DNA of 64,000 nt from the NCBI GenBank assembly GCA_029948255.1, contig JALIZF010001838.1:62001-126000 (forward strand), written 5' to 3'. Positions within the stretch are counted from its first letter, which is position 1, and every line of letters begins with the position of its first letter. The notes under the pieces were generated by a model, which was not told where the DNA came from, made no database searches, and saw only the letters and a program-made list of their open reading frames with translations. This document shows positions 12,203 to 26,400 of this stretch, piece after piece. Position numbers and translations under genes: made by a program. The DNA is from Telmatactis stephensoni (lineage: Eukaryota; Cnidaria; Anthozoa; Actiniaria; Isophelliidae).

Positions 12203-15200
12203 TCATAATTCTTCTTTCTTCTTCTCTGGTTCGTCTAAATCGACATCAGACAAATCGATCTCCTCTTCTTGGGGAATTTCACCATCTTTTCCATCCCAAG
12301 GCTCAATTTTTGTAAGCCCCGGTAAGGCATCAGACCTCATAGGTGTTGTAGAACCACGTCCAACAGAGACAGTTCTCAAAAACTCATCAATACCTGAACG
12401 ATCAAAGGAACCCTTCAGAGTTGCGAATTTCTTCTTGCGGGTATTGACAGCCACGAGGGCAGGGTATCCAAATCCTCCAACTTCGAATGCTTGCTCAAGT
12501 TTTGGTTGAGCACCAGCTTCAGACCAGATCCATCCCCATCGGGTCTTCTTGTATTTCTCACCAAGTTCTTTAAGGACTTTAAGGTAACTGTTCCTCCCTT
12601 CAGCCCCAGAATCCAGAATGTGAGGCAAGAATGAGATGACACACAATGGTTTATTATTGCAGTTTTCTGTCAAGGCATTGTTGTCAATAGCTTGTTCAAT
12701 CTCTGGAGGCTCAATAGAGTCAGCAACTTTGTCCAGGGCATATTGGACAATATCTGAAGCAGTACGACCACCTTGGTAGTCCTCAACACTGTGAGAATCC
12801 TTGGCACCAGCAGCAAACACTTTGAGAGTGGGATAACCTTGGACTTGATAGCGGCTTGCAAGAACAGTATGTACAGTAGCATCAACTGCTCCAAGTTTGA
12901 CTTTTCCTTCAAGCTCTTCAGCTGCCTTTTTCCATTCAGGTGCCAATCGCTGACAGTGACCACACCATGGAGCAAAGAACTCAACAAGCCAAAGATCTTT
13001 GCTTTGCATTACAAGCTTCTCAAAGTTGGAGTCAGTCAGCTCAACGACAGCATCCTTTCCAGATCCACCACCACTCTGAGAAATGAGAAAAACAAATCAG
13101 TTTGACATTTTACAATCACCAATAAAGCTAGAATTTTAGTCTTTCGTTCATACATATATCTTGAGATATTTCAATGCAGGGGGATAGCCCTAAATTCAAA
13201 GCAGCAGACATCTGTCAACACCCAACATCTGAGATATAACCGGGCTAAATGTAATTAGGAAAGGTTGGACTCAAGATATTGCTGGTCAGCAATGTTTTCC
13301 ATTGCAATGGGTGGATGTGGGGGTCCTTAATGCATGTTCAGGGGCTATATGTAATTATGCCAAGTCTATCTTGGCCTTCTTTGCTCATTGTTGGGGATCA
13401 AGCCATTTTGAGCCTTGCTGCTTGTTGTGATTGCTAATGTTTTTCCCCTCACAGCCCTGATCTTGACCTGGGGAGGGCTACCAGGTAGGTATATAATTCC
13501 ACTGTTCACTCAGTGTAACTGGTGTGAGGTAGTGGACTATGGCATTGTTGCTATGGTGACTTCCTCAAGGGACCTAGATGGGCAACACTAGTCCCTCTGT
13601 TTCAGCACCCAATCCCAAGCTTATCTATCAGTGATGAGTTTAACTTCAATTTATTGTCACATACAAAGAAATCAAGATGAGGTTACATGCATAAAGCTCA
13701 GTCATTTGTAAAAAGACGAGTTTTATGAGCTTTTTGCACATATAGCCTTGTTCTAATCCCTTTGTATGTGGCAGGTGAAGCATATCTTAGAACTGGACTA
13801 TTAGTAATTTTTTGAGTGAAAGAAGCAGGTGCTTGAAACACCAGAAGTCAGCAAAAGTACTGTCTCCTAGTGCTTTTGAAGAATACTGCTACATATGTGA
13901 ATAGGCTTAATAATCTCTGATCCACAATTTTCAACAATTTCTTGATTAGAATCAAATAATCCAAGATGAGAACTTAGGATCATTTATTTTATCAGCAACA
14001 TGAGCTGGTAATGCTAACAAGTATAATTACCTTTCTGCCACCACTAGATCCACGGCTGCCCCCTGATAGTCTGTCAGACACGGCTTCTTTAGCTGCTTTC
14101 ATGGCTGCATCAGCAATGCCTTGAGCAGTACGAGGTCCTACAAAAAATAAAATATAAAAAACTTTTTAGAATATGCTGCTAAAATTTTGTGATTTTCAGT
14201 GATTTAGATGTATGTGTGGTATGCATAAATTGATATCCCTTCTGAAAGATTGGCCACCTTAGACTTGGTTGGTTATAAAATAATGCATCCTTTTTAGAGT
14301 CGTTTTCGTATGAGTGGGAAACTTACCGTGCCCTACCGTGACTGTGTCAGTGCCGTAATGTCTTTAAAAACATTCGAAATTCATGCCGTAACCGTATCGT
14401 ATTGTAACCGTACAGTGTTCCCACTCATACGAAAACGACTCTATGCAAATACCCTAATACCTTGTTGAGAATCATAAGACACAAACATGGCATATGTACA
14501 ATATCGGCAGTTGGTAAATCTATCAGTTTGGCATTGCATAAGAGCACAATGTAAATATTAACCTGATTGGTCAATCTCCAAATGTCTTACCATTATAATC
14601 TTTAGGAGAGTTTTTATTTGCTCCAAAAATCTAGAAAGTGAAGGAAATAATGGGCAAATAAACACATGAATGATGCCTAAAATAACTGATAAATGAGACT
14701 GTTGAAAATTACCATGGTAAACAAAAAAAGGTTTACATAGTAACATCCTACAGAATTGTCCCAAGTTACCATAGCAACCAACTAAATGGTTGCAAGTTGC
14801 CATGGTAACCAAAATGATTGAGAACTAACCTTGATTGTAGGGAATCCTCTGATCCCATAGGGACCACCAACAGACTGGTGCACATCCATATCGACGGCTC
14901 CAACTTTTATAACACCCTGAATAAACACAAAAGAGTAATAGGTGAAATTCTTGTTTTCTGCCATAACTTACATGTATTTTTTATTTCTCTGTGGTGAAAT
15001 ATTTGTAATGCGATAAATTAGCAGTGATTGTATATTATTCATTAATAAACACTGTTGGGCAGGTTAATTTTACACTATGTCAATTATAGCAGTCTCTTTG
15101 AAGATGGTTTGTCATGTGAAGTATTCCAATAAAACAATCTTCATGTCATATAAATATATGTCTACATATAAGAGGGTGTGCATTTATTGGGTCATTATTT

Positions 15201-16740
15201 TATTGGATTGGCAAAATCAATGGATGGTCTGCAAAACATTTCCTATCCCCTACCCCCACGTCATAATACATGAAAGCCCCCTAACATGCGTGTTAGCATA
15301 TTTACAATAGAATGACATTGATGTGTGTGGTAATTAAAGTTGCCAGGTTGTTAGTTGTAAAATGTTTCAAGGGATAAATTACTATCCATAATTAAGGAAT
15401 ATAAAACGCACGCGCATGTCTTTGTACTGTGATATAAACACGATGGAAGATGTAGAGCAAGGGAAAAGCAAGCTTAGGAACACGAGGCGTAGCCGAGTGT
15501 TTCTCTTGCTTTTCGAGTGCTCTACAAGACATAAGCGATCGTTTTATATTGCTTTTATAATATATTTTCGACGTTTTTTGAGCGAGCCATGTCTCTGTCC
15601 TCTGATATAAACATGGAAGCCAGCCAATCAGTGTGCGCGTTATATCTCAAATATTTTATATCCAGCATATACTATCCAGACAATTAATAATCTATTATTA
15701 ATTATTAATCATCTATTATTACTACCTTTAATGCTGTTGCTGCTTTAGACCATTCAGGAGCAAGAGCTTTACAATGTCCACACCTAAACAATAAAAATCA
15801 CAATGAAATAATGTACATTATATATTGTATTGGCATTATATTTAATCAAAGTTAACAGGGAGATTGACTGGGGTCAGCAGTTACTCATGTCCCATGAGTC
15901 TTTGTGGGAGCACTTAGCTCCTCGTGGTTTGCTTTGCTTGCCTTATCTAGTTGCTTTGTATAGCTCTGGTTTGCTAATCAAAGGATCGATTTGAATTAAA
16001 CTATTAGTCATAAAAATAGATTTAAATCAACCACTTTGTAACCATTCAAAAGAACCAAAAATGCATTCATAATTCAGTAATTTGATGAAAGAACTCTGCT
16101 TTTATAAGCTTTCTATGAGGACAACAAAACTTTATACAGTTTGAAAAATTTGCTCTCACAACCTTTGGAATAAACAACAGCTGCTTCTGTAGATCATTAC
16201 CCTCTTCCCCTCGGGAAATCTTCTTTTTCTATATGTATTTAAAAAGGGGAAGCAGATTTTAAAAATAAATGAGAAAACAAAAAGCTTAATACAAAACAGC
16301 TGACCACGTTTGAATGTATGACGACTTAGACAAACTTTATAAGTAATTGTATTAGTTCCTGATTGTTAGAATAGCTTGCAGCTGCGTTCAAAAACTTTCA
16401 CAAATTCCGACAGAAATCTCGTGGATTTTTCTCTCAATTTTATATATCAAGTAAAGCTGTTTGGAAGACAACATACACTCTTTTCTTACCAAGGCGCGTA
16501 GAATTCTACCATCCATACTGAATCGTCGTTTAAAACTCTGTTATTGAAGTTATTCGCCGTAAGTTCTACAACATCAGAACTTGGTCCATACAAGGCACTC
16601 GAGATAGTAATAAAACAGGCTAGATAAATACCTAAAATTTCCAAAAACAAGCACTCTGATTAGCAACTTAAAAACTTAGTCATCTAGAGTAGACATTGGG
16701 GTAACAACATGCTGGTTTTCTCACCGTAAATTAGGTCCAT
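12203..16740 (-). CDS. PDIA6: Protein disulfide isomerase A6 (P5)
   Basis: Seven exons keep phase on the minus strand: 16725-16740, 16490-16631, 15726-15783, 14830-14916, 14591-14630, 14031-14137, 12203-13075. They give 440 aa, equal in length to human PDIA6. Residues 1 to about 19 (from MDLIYGIYLACF) are a signal peptide. Two thioredoxin domains have intact WCGHC active sites at about 53-57 and 187-191, joined by a Gly/Ser linker (GGSRGSSGG). A b-type thioredoxin-like domain and an acidic tail follow, ending KKKEEL; KEEL is a KDEL-type ER retrieval signal. By family it is an ER-lumen oxidoreductase that forms and rearranges disulfides and helps switch off IRE1/PERK signalling. The first active site is split by an intron between W and C. 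The 16-nt first coding exon was chosen because it supplies both ATG and the signal peptide start. Confidence 0.95.
14295..14443. mobile_element. MITE, family T1, copy 3
   Basis: The best-preserved copy: TAGAGTCGTTTTCGTATGAG at the left and its near-perfect inverse ending CGACTCTA at the right. The flanking TA suggests a TA target duplication. It sits in the PDIA6 intron between exons 14031-14137 and 14591-14630. Confidence 0.88.
15445..15530. mobile_element. Short foldback hairpin in PDIA6 intron
   Basis: GTAGAGCAAGGGAAAAGCAAG is inverted as CTTGCTTTTCGAGTGCTCTAC around AGGAACACGAGGCGTAGCC. The surrounding A+C-poor sequence (15390-15640) may belong to a larger element with unclear ends. Confidence 0.5.
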
Positions 16741-17494
16741 TTTGTACAAGAAAAAATGTATAAAACTCAACTAAATTTCTTGCTAAATTGAACAAGAAAA
16801 CTTGAATGGAATAATAGAACCAAGTGTCTCGCTCTGATTGGTGGAAACTTAAACGTTGGGGAAAACCGCTGAATGACAACAGCGGATTCAAGGTGCTCTC
16901 TCATGTAGCGATATATGGGACCTGCTCGCTTTCATGGGTTCATAATAATGTGAAGTGCATCGAAAATGTCAAGTTAGTCAAGTCCTCTAAACATTTTTTT
17001 CTTTTCATTCCTTTGAGAGCAGAAAATTTTGAATGAATACTCAAAATACCTAAAAACGAAACAATGAGCCAAAAATGCGAATAAAAAAAATCAGTGAAAT
17101 AACCGAATTTTTGAGAAAGAGAATTTATTTATTGTAAGTAAAGCATATTTTAATCAACTTCCAATGACGTTTCTTTTCTTCTTTTTTATATTTTATATTT
17201 TTTGTCGAAAAGTCTATTTTTGGAGCGGCTTTTATAAAACATGAATTATTCATAAGGAACGCAATGTACTCTGGGAAATATTCCTCCCTCGTGTTCTGTG
17301 CGTTTATAAGCAGCATGTTTTCATCTCTGTGAAAATGTCAACATTGAATTTCTTCGTTTTCAACGGTTTCTATCCTACGTAGTTGTGAAGGAGAGAATAC
17401 CAATGGTTTAGCAAGCGAGCAATGATGCTTACAGTGATATTGTGGCAGTAAAATTGGCCTGTTTTCGGTTTGTTTTGGAGTAAGTTTTATTATC
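16741..17494. promoter_or_regulatory. Head-to-head promoter region of PDIA6 and PHF20-like gene
   Basis: The two start codons are divergent and 754 bp apart, and no other gene or repeat is seen between them. The interval should hold both 5' UTRs and a shared or back-to-back promoter. I found no convincing TATA box next to either start, and no unfolded-protein element I could call with confidence. Confidence 0.55.
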
Positions 17495-20400
17495 ATGTCG
17501 AACCAAGGGTCACCGAGCAGAAAAATTCTCTTTGAAGTAGGGACGAGACTCGAAGCTCAGGATTTCACACAGAATTGGTAAGCTAAAAGCCGTTATTTTC
17601 ATGAATCTAGAAAAGAATTATCTCTCATTCAAGCTCGTGTTTTCCTCGGAAATAGCAGAAAGTTATTATTGCAGTGAACGACCAAAGGCGGCAACTTCAA
17701 ATTATGATGTAATTCGTTCGCTTTGCAAAACAGCCATTTATTGTAGATATCCCAAAACCGTTAAGGTTTATTGTGTTAGATTTTAAGCTTTTTTAGTCCT
17801 TTTGCTCATGGTAATTGTATTCTTTGGTATTTTATCTTCGTCTTGATCTCTAGTTCGGTATTAAATATCGAAGGTAATTCAAGCCTATATGTAACTAATA
17901 TTTATTACGATTGTAAAGTTGAAGTGCATTCGAATTTGTTTTTCCCCTGAAAAAGCGGCATAAAAAATTCGTTTCATTGTAAATCTTTACAATATCTGCT
18001 CACTTCGAATTCAATTATTCTTCTATATATACAACATAAAAAGTTATTTTGCAATAATTTCAATGTTTGATCTGTCAACATATGTATTTTCAGCATCGAA
18101 TGTTGTCATATTTATAAATATATTCCAAATTCAAAAATAAATATTTTTTGCTAGTTTGAGCATTATAAAACTGAAGTTTTATACTTCAAAGCAAAAGAGT
18201 ACATTTTTTCTACTGGGTGTTTTTGTCTTTAGAATTGCAACTATAGAAAATATTGTACACTAAAGAGTATTTTTCAAAACTCCTCAGAAATGATATTGTA
18301 GAGAAATGAATTCTCTCAAATTTACAATTACATCTGTTGCTTTGAAGCCAACATGGGGTTTCAACAATGCATTACATGTATTAGCTTTACATCAACTTGG
18401 TATTGCTTGAGAAAATTTTTACACAAATGTAATCAGTATTTAAAAAACACACAAGGATACTCCTAGATTGACTTGAAACTGTTTCACATTTTCAAGGACT
18501 TGAAACTTGCTTCAATGGAATAAATTGACCATCGCAGCTGCTCCACTTATTAGAAACTATGAATGTAGAGTGCACGAGTTGGACTTGCAAAACAAGTTTA
18601 AATGATTAGTAGAATTGCTTCTAGGGGCAACAGTAGTATTTAATAGTTCAAGTGGGATTTTGAGACACAGGGATAAAGGGAATGTATGTATATAGCAATA
18701 TCTGTAATAATAATAATAGCTGATATTGCTGATGCACTCCAATGACATCAAACAAAGGTTTCAATTGAAGGTTGAGGAGCCAAAAGTGCAAGAAATGCAC
18801 AGAAACTTGCTGGGCAGCAATGACCTGAAACCTTTGTTCAAAGTTATTGGAATGTAATGTAAATATCAGTTTTTGACTTTTATTCACAATTCCTAGGTAT
18901 CCTGCAAAAATCTGCCGCGTTGAAGCATCAGAGAAAAAGGCACTAATTCACTTTGAGGGATGGAATCATCGTTTTGACGAGTGGATATCATTTGAAAGCG
19001 AGAGAATTAGACCTAGTGCTCGAGCAGTTGAACCTAAAGAGGATAAAGGTGATAAAAATGTTCCGGTAAGTGCAGTCATTTTTACAACTGTAAATATAAT
19101 TTGTAGGAAATTAAATAGATTGTTATACTATTGATGTGACCTTTGTAATGACTACACCTCTTACTTGTGCATAAATGTACATTTACTACACACATACTTT
19201 AGAATCCTTCACTTTCTAGAGCTTGAACGATTAATTTTTTTATTAAAATGCTTTTTTAAATTTAAAGTTACAGTTAAATGACAGTTTTTGAAGTAAAAGA
19301 TCTCTAGTATTTTTATTATGATTTTAGATCTCGGAGTACATTTTATATCTATAAATACAGCTGTGCACAGTATCTGCAGTACAAATATACAGACCTCAAA
19401 CTCATTTACAGTGTAAACACACAATACAATGCAATGCAAATGAAAGTTTGTGAGTGCATTATAAATTTAGACAGTGGTACAATGGAAATATAAAGGAATA
19501 TGTTGTACAGGATGGGACTTTTCATCTATTCTTGCAAGTGTTTTGCTCACTCACTAGTGTTAGCATTATCGGAATAAAAACAACCAAACAATCAAGCTGT
19601 TATTAAGTGTAGAATTTACTGTTCTCACCCAGACTAAAATTCAGTTGTATACTAGTAGCAATTTTTAATTACATAAATATTACATGGAATAGAAATAGGG
19701 AAAAAATGATATTGACACTATGGCAGGTGTTATACAGTATATGTACATTGTTTTTGTTATTTGACAAAAATGAACAATCAATAGTCTAAGTTTTCTCTGG
19801 TGAATACTTTTTTGGCTGTCAATCACTAGATTTAAAGCACATATGTGATATACATGTACATACATAATTTTATACATAGAGTTATACAGCAAATCAGAGT
19901 GCAGAAGAGATTATATCTGCATTTTAAATTAATACAATAACAGATAATACAAATACAATACAATAGCTTTTCATGGAATACATTAGCTAGAAGAGATTGT
20001 ATCTGCATTTTAAATCAATACAATAGCTTTTAAAGCAATACATGTACATTAGCTAGAAGAGATTGTATCTGCATTTTAAAGCAATACTGACAGTGCAATA
20101 CATAGCTTCTCAGTGAACAAGTACCGATTTCTTAAACTTATCGGCAATGATAAGGTTCAGCTTACATGTAGGTGCCGTATTTCTACACTGAATATGTCTG
20201 TCCTTGGGAACAAGGTGGTAACCATGGTAACCATGACTTGTAAAACAAGCTACACAATTACCTTATAAATTCATAATATATATATAGTACATTTTCATAC
20301 AAGTCATTCTCTGCATTACAGCTGTTTGTACATATGTGTACTGTGTACTTGTATGTTATCGGACATAATAGTGCTCCAGTTATGTTGTATTATGTTTCTT

Positions 20401-23400
20401 TTGACTTCTTTACCAATATTGAATCAATCATGTATAGTAATTCTTGTACTTGTATTTTTATTCCATATGCTTCTTGCTGTGCTGTGATACATACACTCTT
20501 ATAGAAGGATGTTTGCGACTTCAAGGTTAATATCACTTGGCATTTGCCCTTTTTAATGATTATTAACACACTTCATTGCTATGATTTTCTAACTTTATCC
20601 ATTGTGTACGTTGATCATAATAGATAACAATAATAATTGGGTATTTATATAGTGCATTTCACAACGTCTCAATGCATTTTACAATCAAATAACTGAAATA
20701 AAATAAAAGAAGTTTTTAAGAAACTCAACTGGCAAGGAGGCAAACCAGTTGGCTATTTACAAGCATGGTCAAGAAACTGAATTTGAACATGGCGAACCCA
20801 GAACAAATTCAGCCTCAGCTAGTGGACAGAGTGGGGACCCAAAATCAGGGTCACTAGATTCTGAGACAGATGCTCTGACCACTCAACCATGCTGCCTCCT
20901 TTGTTCACCATTTGTGAAGGATATTGTGTGTGTGTATGAATGTAAAGTATTACTTCTTTTCTTGGTGTTTTTTTAATGGTTATAATGTTTTATTGGCCCT
21001 AGAATTAAGCTAACATTTAAGTTTTTGACTAAATCATAAATACATGTAGCTGTGGTTAGTACCCTCTGTTGATAACAAATTATCAAATTGCTAGTACATG
21101 TAGTTTTCCATTGTCTGTACTCTTCTTATTGACAATGGATGACTTCTAAAAATGTTCAAATTAATTTTAATCAATCAATCATATATTGGTACTTTTTCAT
21201 TACAAGACAAAGTCTGATTTGCATACATTTATCATGTATATAAATGTTTATTTTGTTAACAACAAGTGCACTTTCTTCTCTCTTTAAATGTATATTTATT
21301 CACAAGTTAACTGTTGACAAGTAAGAGTTGGAAATGTTTAATTCTTTCTTTAACATCATCTGGACAACACTAATTTTTACATGTAGGTAACCAGGGGTTT
21401 CATTAATTTTGAATTAGGAGGCTGGCTTTAAAAAATAGTAGGTTGTTTGTAAAAATGAAATATGGAATCCATTGTAAAATAGCCAAAGATAAGAGGTAAA
21501 GTACCTTAAAGTAGGCAGTGGTAACCGCCAGTAACCACCTATTTATGAAACCTCTGGGTATCCATGGATAGTCATACATGTACAGGGGTGCATATTAGTT
21601 GTCAGCCAGGCAAGTATGTAAAACAAACCCTTCTGCTTGGAACTTACTTCTCAACAGGACAAATTTGTGACTTTTGATACTTATCAGGATTTTTTAGTAG
21701 TCATGGATGAGGTGACAACATCTAATATGGATCCCCAGTCTTTCAACTGTCCCTTATTTCTCTTTGATTAATTTTGTCAACACGCAATACACTTACCCAT
21801 GATCACTGCAGCTGGTTCAATAGCTCAGTTGGTAGAGCAACTGGTAGAGCAACTGCTAATATGGATTCCTAGTCATGTTTTTCAACTGTCTCTTATTTCC
21901 CTACATTAATTTTATCAACATATTCTACACTGTACCCATCATCACTCCAGCTTGCTCAGTAGTTCAGTTGGTAGAGCAAAAACTCAGCTGGCTTAAGATT
22001 TAGAAGCTAATTTGTTTTCACAGATTATCAAACACAAACAAATATTATAGTGATAAATTTTCAATACTTGTAGAGTTATACATGTAGGGATCTGATTGTT
22101 GTTTTTGGAGTGATTAATATCATGGATTAATTATATATAATTCATCTATATGTGCAGTTGTATAATTCTGTTGTGATGTTTGTTTGTCCTCAGCCATTCT
22201 CATTGTCACCATGAATTTACATATGTGTACCTTGAAACAAGTAGTATTCTTGGTGTTAGTATGATTAAGTATTACCAGTTGTTTCAATTCACTCAAATCA
22301 TATTTTAATTTATATTTCAGGAGTGGAAAGTTGGTGATCGGACGCTGGCTAAATGGATTGATGGAAAGTTTTATCCTGCTAAAGTTACCAAGAAAATTGA
22401 TGACGGTACTTATGATATTTAAACTCATTGGCAATGATTAGGTTGGGGTTATACCTTGTAGCCTTTGCAGAGATGTGGTTGTCACCAGTGACTAGGTGGT
22501 CACCGTGGTTACCATTCTTGGTCCACCACCTGGTGCCAGGCACACTTTTCGCATCAGTGGAAGAATATCTCACCTACCATCTGTACCAAAGGGCAAGGAG
22601 GGTGGGGTTAAAAGCAGCTATAGTTGGTACATTGACAATTTGAAAGAATAACCACAGTGCCCAAGACTGAATACATGTGGGAGCTGGCTGAGCCAAGCAG
22701 AGCCAAACTGCTAAGCCGAGCTGACCCTTGGGGAGACCACTGGCCAGATGCCTCAATTTTAACTTTAAAATCAAAGTATTCCATACAAAATAACATTAAT
22801 AGCTACCATGTGATTTATTAAAGAGTAGGGATGTTATAATATTCTAAAGATTCATTCATGATAGACTAGAGACAGGCAAAAGCAAATTTCCTAAAGTATG
22901 TACTTTGTTACATTGAACAATTTTCAGGTTCGATGATTGAAGTTCTATTTTATGATGGAGTCAAGAAAACTCTTCAAAGAACTAACCTTAAAATTGACAA
23001 TAGAGTAAGTAGAAGATAACTGCCACTATAATACCCTGTTGGCTTTGTGCCAGTGACCCATATAAATAAAAACTAACCTGTATCACATCTGGAGTAAACT
23101 CTTGTTTAGTCCTTGGTACTTCACATTAATTCGAAGTGCTATGGACAACAATAGATGTGTGTACTATATAAGTGATGATGATGATGATGATGGTAATGAT
23201 GATTAGCAAAATCTTGTTCTACATCCCCAGCAGTCCTTCTGATTTCAAATCGATGCATTTGATTGGCTACCATGCCAACATGATGTGTGCAACTTGGTCC
23301 AAGTATAGACATATTAGCCAAGCTTCTTTTTGAAATCAGTAAAATGGCTAGAACACAATTTATGCCCCTGTTGCGCAGACATTGGCTATTATGTTGCCAA

Positions 23401-26400
23401 TGCCAATAAACTATCAAAAAATGCCACATTTTGTAAAGAGATTGGAAGGGACAAGACAGTATAGATGAGCTTACAGCATGGACTATTTTTGTTTTCTTAG
23501 AAAATCCAAGCTTTGCCAGTCAGTAAAGACAGACTACATGAACAAACTGAGAGAATGCAGAGAAAGACTAAGCTTGCTAATGCTAGAGCTGAAAGGGCAC
23601 AAAAAAGGAGCAAAGAACATGCATCAGCTATGGTCAGGAAAAGAGAAAGGACAAAAAGAACCAAATTAGAGTAAGTGTTCCGTTGTACAACAATGATAAA
23701 GAACAAAATTTGTAATGGAAATCTGTAACATCCTTTTAAAAAGTTCATGTACTTAATACATTACTGACGTTTTGAGTATTGGCTCTTCTTGAATACTCAA
23801 TTCAACTTTTCTTGCCCCTTTTTCTGTGCTGTTAGAAGCAACACAGAGTTGTATTGTGCGTCCACTCACAACAGTTGTGTGCAAAAGTCACGTTTTAGAT
23901 CAAGGTTTACTTCTGGAATGTAGCAGGCAACTGTTGCAGGGGTGGACACACAGTAATCATCACCTAATCTTTTTCTCCCTTACTTTACTGAGTGACAATT
24001 GTGTTGATGTTTTCACAGTTCTGAAACGGAAACTCCTAGAGAATCTAATGTATCCAGTCCAATATCTGATAGTGTGTCCATAGATGATGATATTAAAAAT
24101 ATGTGAGTACATGCATGTTCATAATTGTTCTCTGGTTGTATACTGTAATATATTGACTTCGAGATCTACTACATCAGATGACTACATCATTTGTTCTCTG
24201 GAGAATAGACTATATTGATTTATTTGTGTATTGCTTTTATCCAACAGAAGTGGCACCTCTTCCTTTACAGCAGAAGATAGTGAACCAAAATCACTTGACA
24301 CCAGTACAGAAGATACAGAAGACAGTAGAGATAACATTGAACAAGTAGAAACTCAGCAAACTGCCCTGCTGAAAGAAAGCAAAGCTGAAGATACAGCAGC
24401 TGAAGAGATGGATGTCCTGCCAACTTATTCCCAAAAGCTACCTATACAAGTTGATGAGACCAACAAGCCTGAAGCTTCTGTAACAGAGAGAATTGCAGTA
24501 GATGAAGAAAGTTCTACTGCCTCCAAGACTGAGCTAGAAACCATTGAATGTGAGGAAGAGACACCCAAAGAAGCAGATAAGATGAAAGATCACAAAGGTG
24601 AAACACAGGCAGAGAAACAAGAAAGCCCTTTGTCAAACTCTCTTGAGACTTCTTCTGCAGAGAATAAATTTGATTTAAAACAAAAAGATGAAGACAACAC
24701 TCCATTAATTGAAGTTGTTTCTGTTGAATCAAGTGATATCAAAGTGCAAGATATTGATGAAGCAGTCAATCAAAAAAAGATTTCAGAAAACGTTGAACTA
24801 AAAGATAACACTAAAAAATTGTCTCAGAAGAATGATCCATCACTAGTAAATAGTGAAGGTACAAAACCAACACCAAATGTTGGTGAACCCAAAACAATTG
24901 ACAAATCTAAGAAGTCATCTAAAATATCTCCTAAATTGCAAATTAAACAAAAAGGCCGCCCACTCCAGGCTCAGCAGGGAGAGCGTAAAAGAGCCACCAG
25001 AAGTCGCAGTACAATAAGTCCTAGAGGGTATGGGTATTCAATGGCCGTAATGCACCCAGAAGTTCCAAAACCCGAGGTCGTCCCTGCTTCTACTGCTGAC
25101 TCGACCCCTGCTGTAATAGAGAACATTATTGAAAGTTTAAGTGAAGAGTCATCTGCAGTTGTAGATATTAATCCTCTTGATACTCTAGAAAGTAAGAAAG
25201 AATCACCCAAAGAGGCAACAGGTACAAAACCTGGCAAGACTAAAAACTTTGAGGCCAAGAAGTTTCGCCTTGATCAAATCACTGGCAAGTTATCAGCTCA
25301 GAGACAAAAAGATGCTGAAGCTGCCGTGCACTCGCCATCTGCTTTCCAGATGACTGTAAAGAAGACACCATCCCCACCTTTGAATTCGTCATCACCACAA
25401 CCCACGCCCCTACCCACCCCTCCCCCACCAAAAGCTCCTAGTCCATCTGCAGGCCTAGGAAGTCATTATCCTATAGATGCTAACTATAATGTACCACCAC
25501 CGCTGATATATGCACCACAGTGTAATAACCCTCATTGTCAACAACATTATCCTAATCCAAGAGCACAAATTCATGCTGGGGTGAGTCATCCTATGCATCT
25601 TGCCACCTCTCATCTGCATCCTCATTCAGGGGGATATGTCATGTACCCTGCTGGAGTCCCACCTAGTTATGATACAAGGCCACCCATGAAATGTAAGTAC
25701 ATATAGTTTGAATCGTTAAAGGGTTGTCACTGATTGTTTACCTTGGGTTGTTTTGAGACGTTTTGTTCGAGCTACTACGGTCTTCATCAGTGGAATGTGG
25801 CCTGTAAATTTGCTGTGCTATTACAGTTTTCAAACGTATTCATAAATATAGTTTATCTTATGATTCCATTTACATTAAGTAGAATTTTACAGCGAAAATC
25901 GTTGCATCGCGACCTTCAACATCGGTAAGATTTTGGTCTTTTCTGATCCGTCCATCATTTTTTGGTGGTGGAGGTTTCACGAACTCGTTCAGTGATTGGT
26001 TGATTTGAAAGAAGCTCCGCCCCAAAACTGATTGACGGCTCAGAAAAACCCAAAATCAAAACAAAATTTGTAATTTGCTGGTCGCGATGCAACGATTTTG
26101 GCTGTAAACATTCAACACAAAATAATGTGGCCAGTTGCACAAGTCCTAAAAATAAAAAAATAATAAAAATCCATTTTCTTCATGGAATGGACAAACAAAA
26201 CGCAAAACAACAAAATTGAACTGTACAATCTTTTGTGAAGAATCTCTGCAGCCACTTTGCATTCAGAAAACCTGAAATCAGTGTCCTTGCATTTGTAAGA
26301 CTCTAAACCATAAATGTTTCTACATAGGTTCATGTGCGAATTGCACAACTCCTGTCTACCATGTCCAACAAGAAACCAACCCTCATCACCACGAGAGTGC

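Noticed and set aside
12773..13105. Plus-strand open frame opposite PDIA6
   Set aside because: Antisense shadow of the last PDIA6 exon, which encodes an intact thioredoxin domain.
21820..21985. Possible tRNA genes (CAGTTGGTAGAGC words)
   Set aside because: Only the D-arm/A-box half is present; no T-arm, anticodon arm or acceptor pairing could be built.
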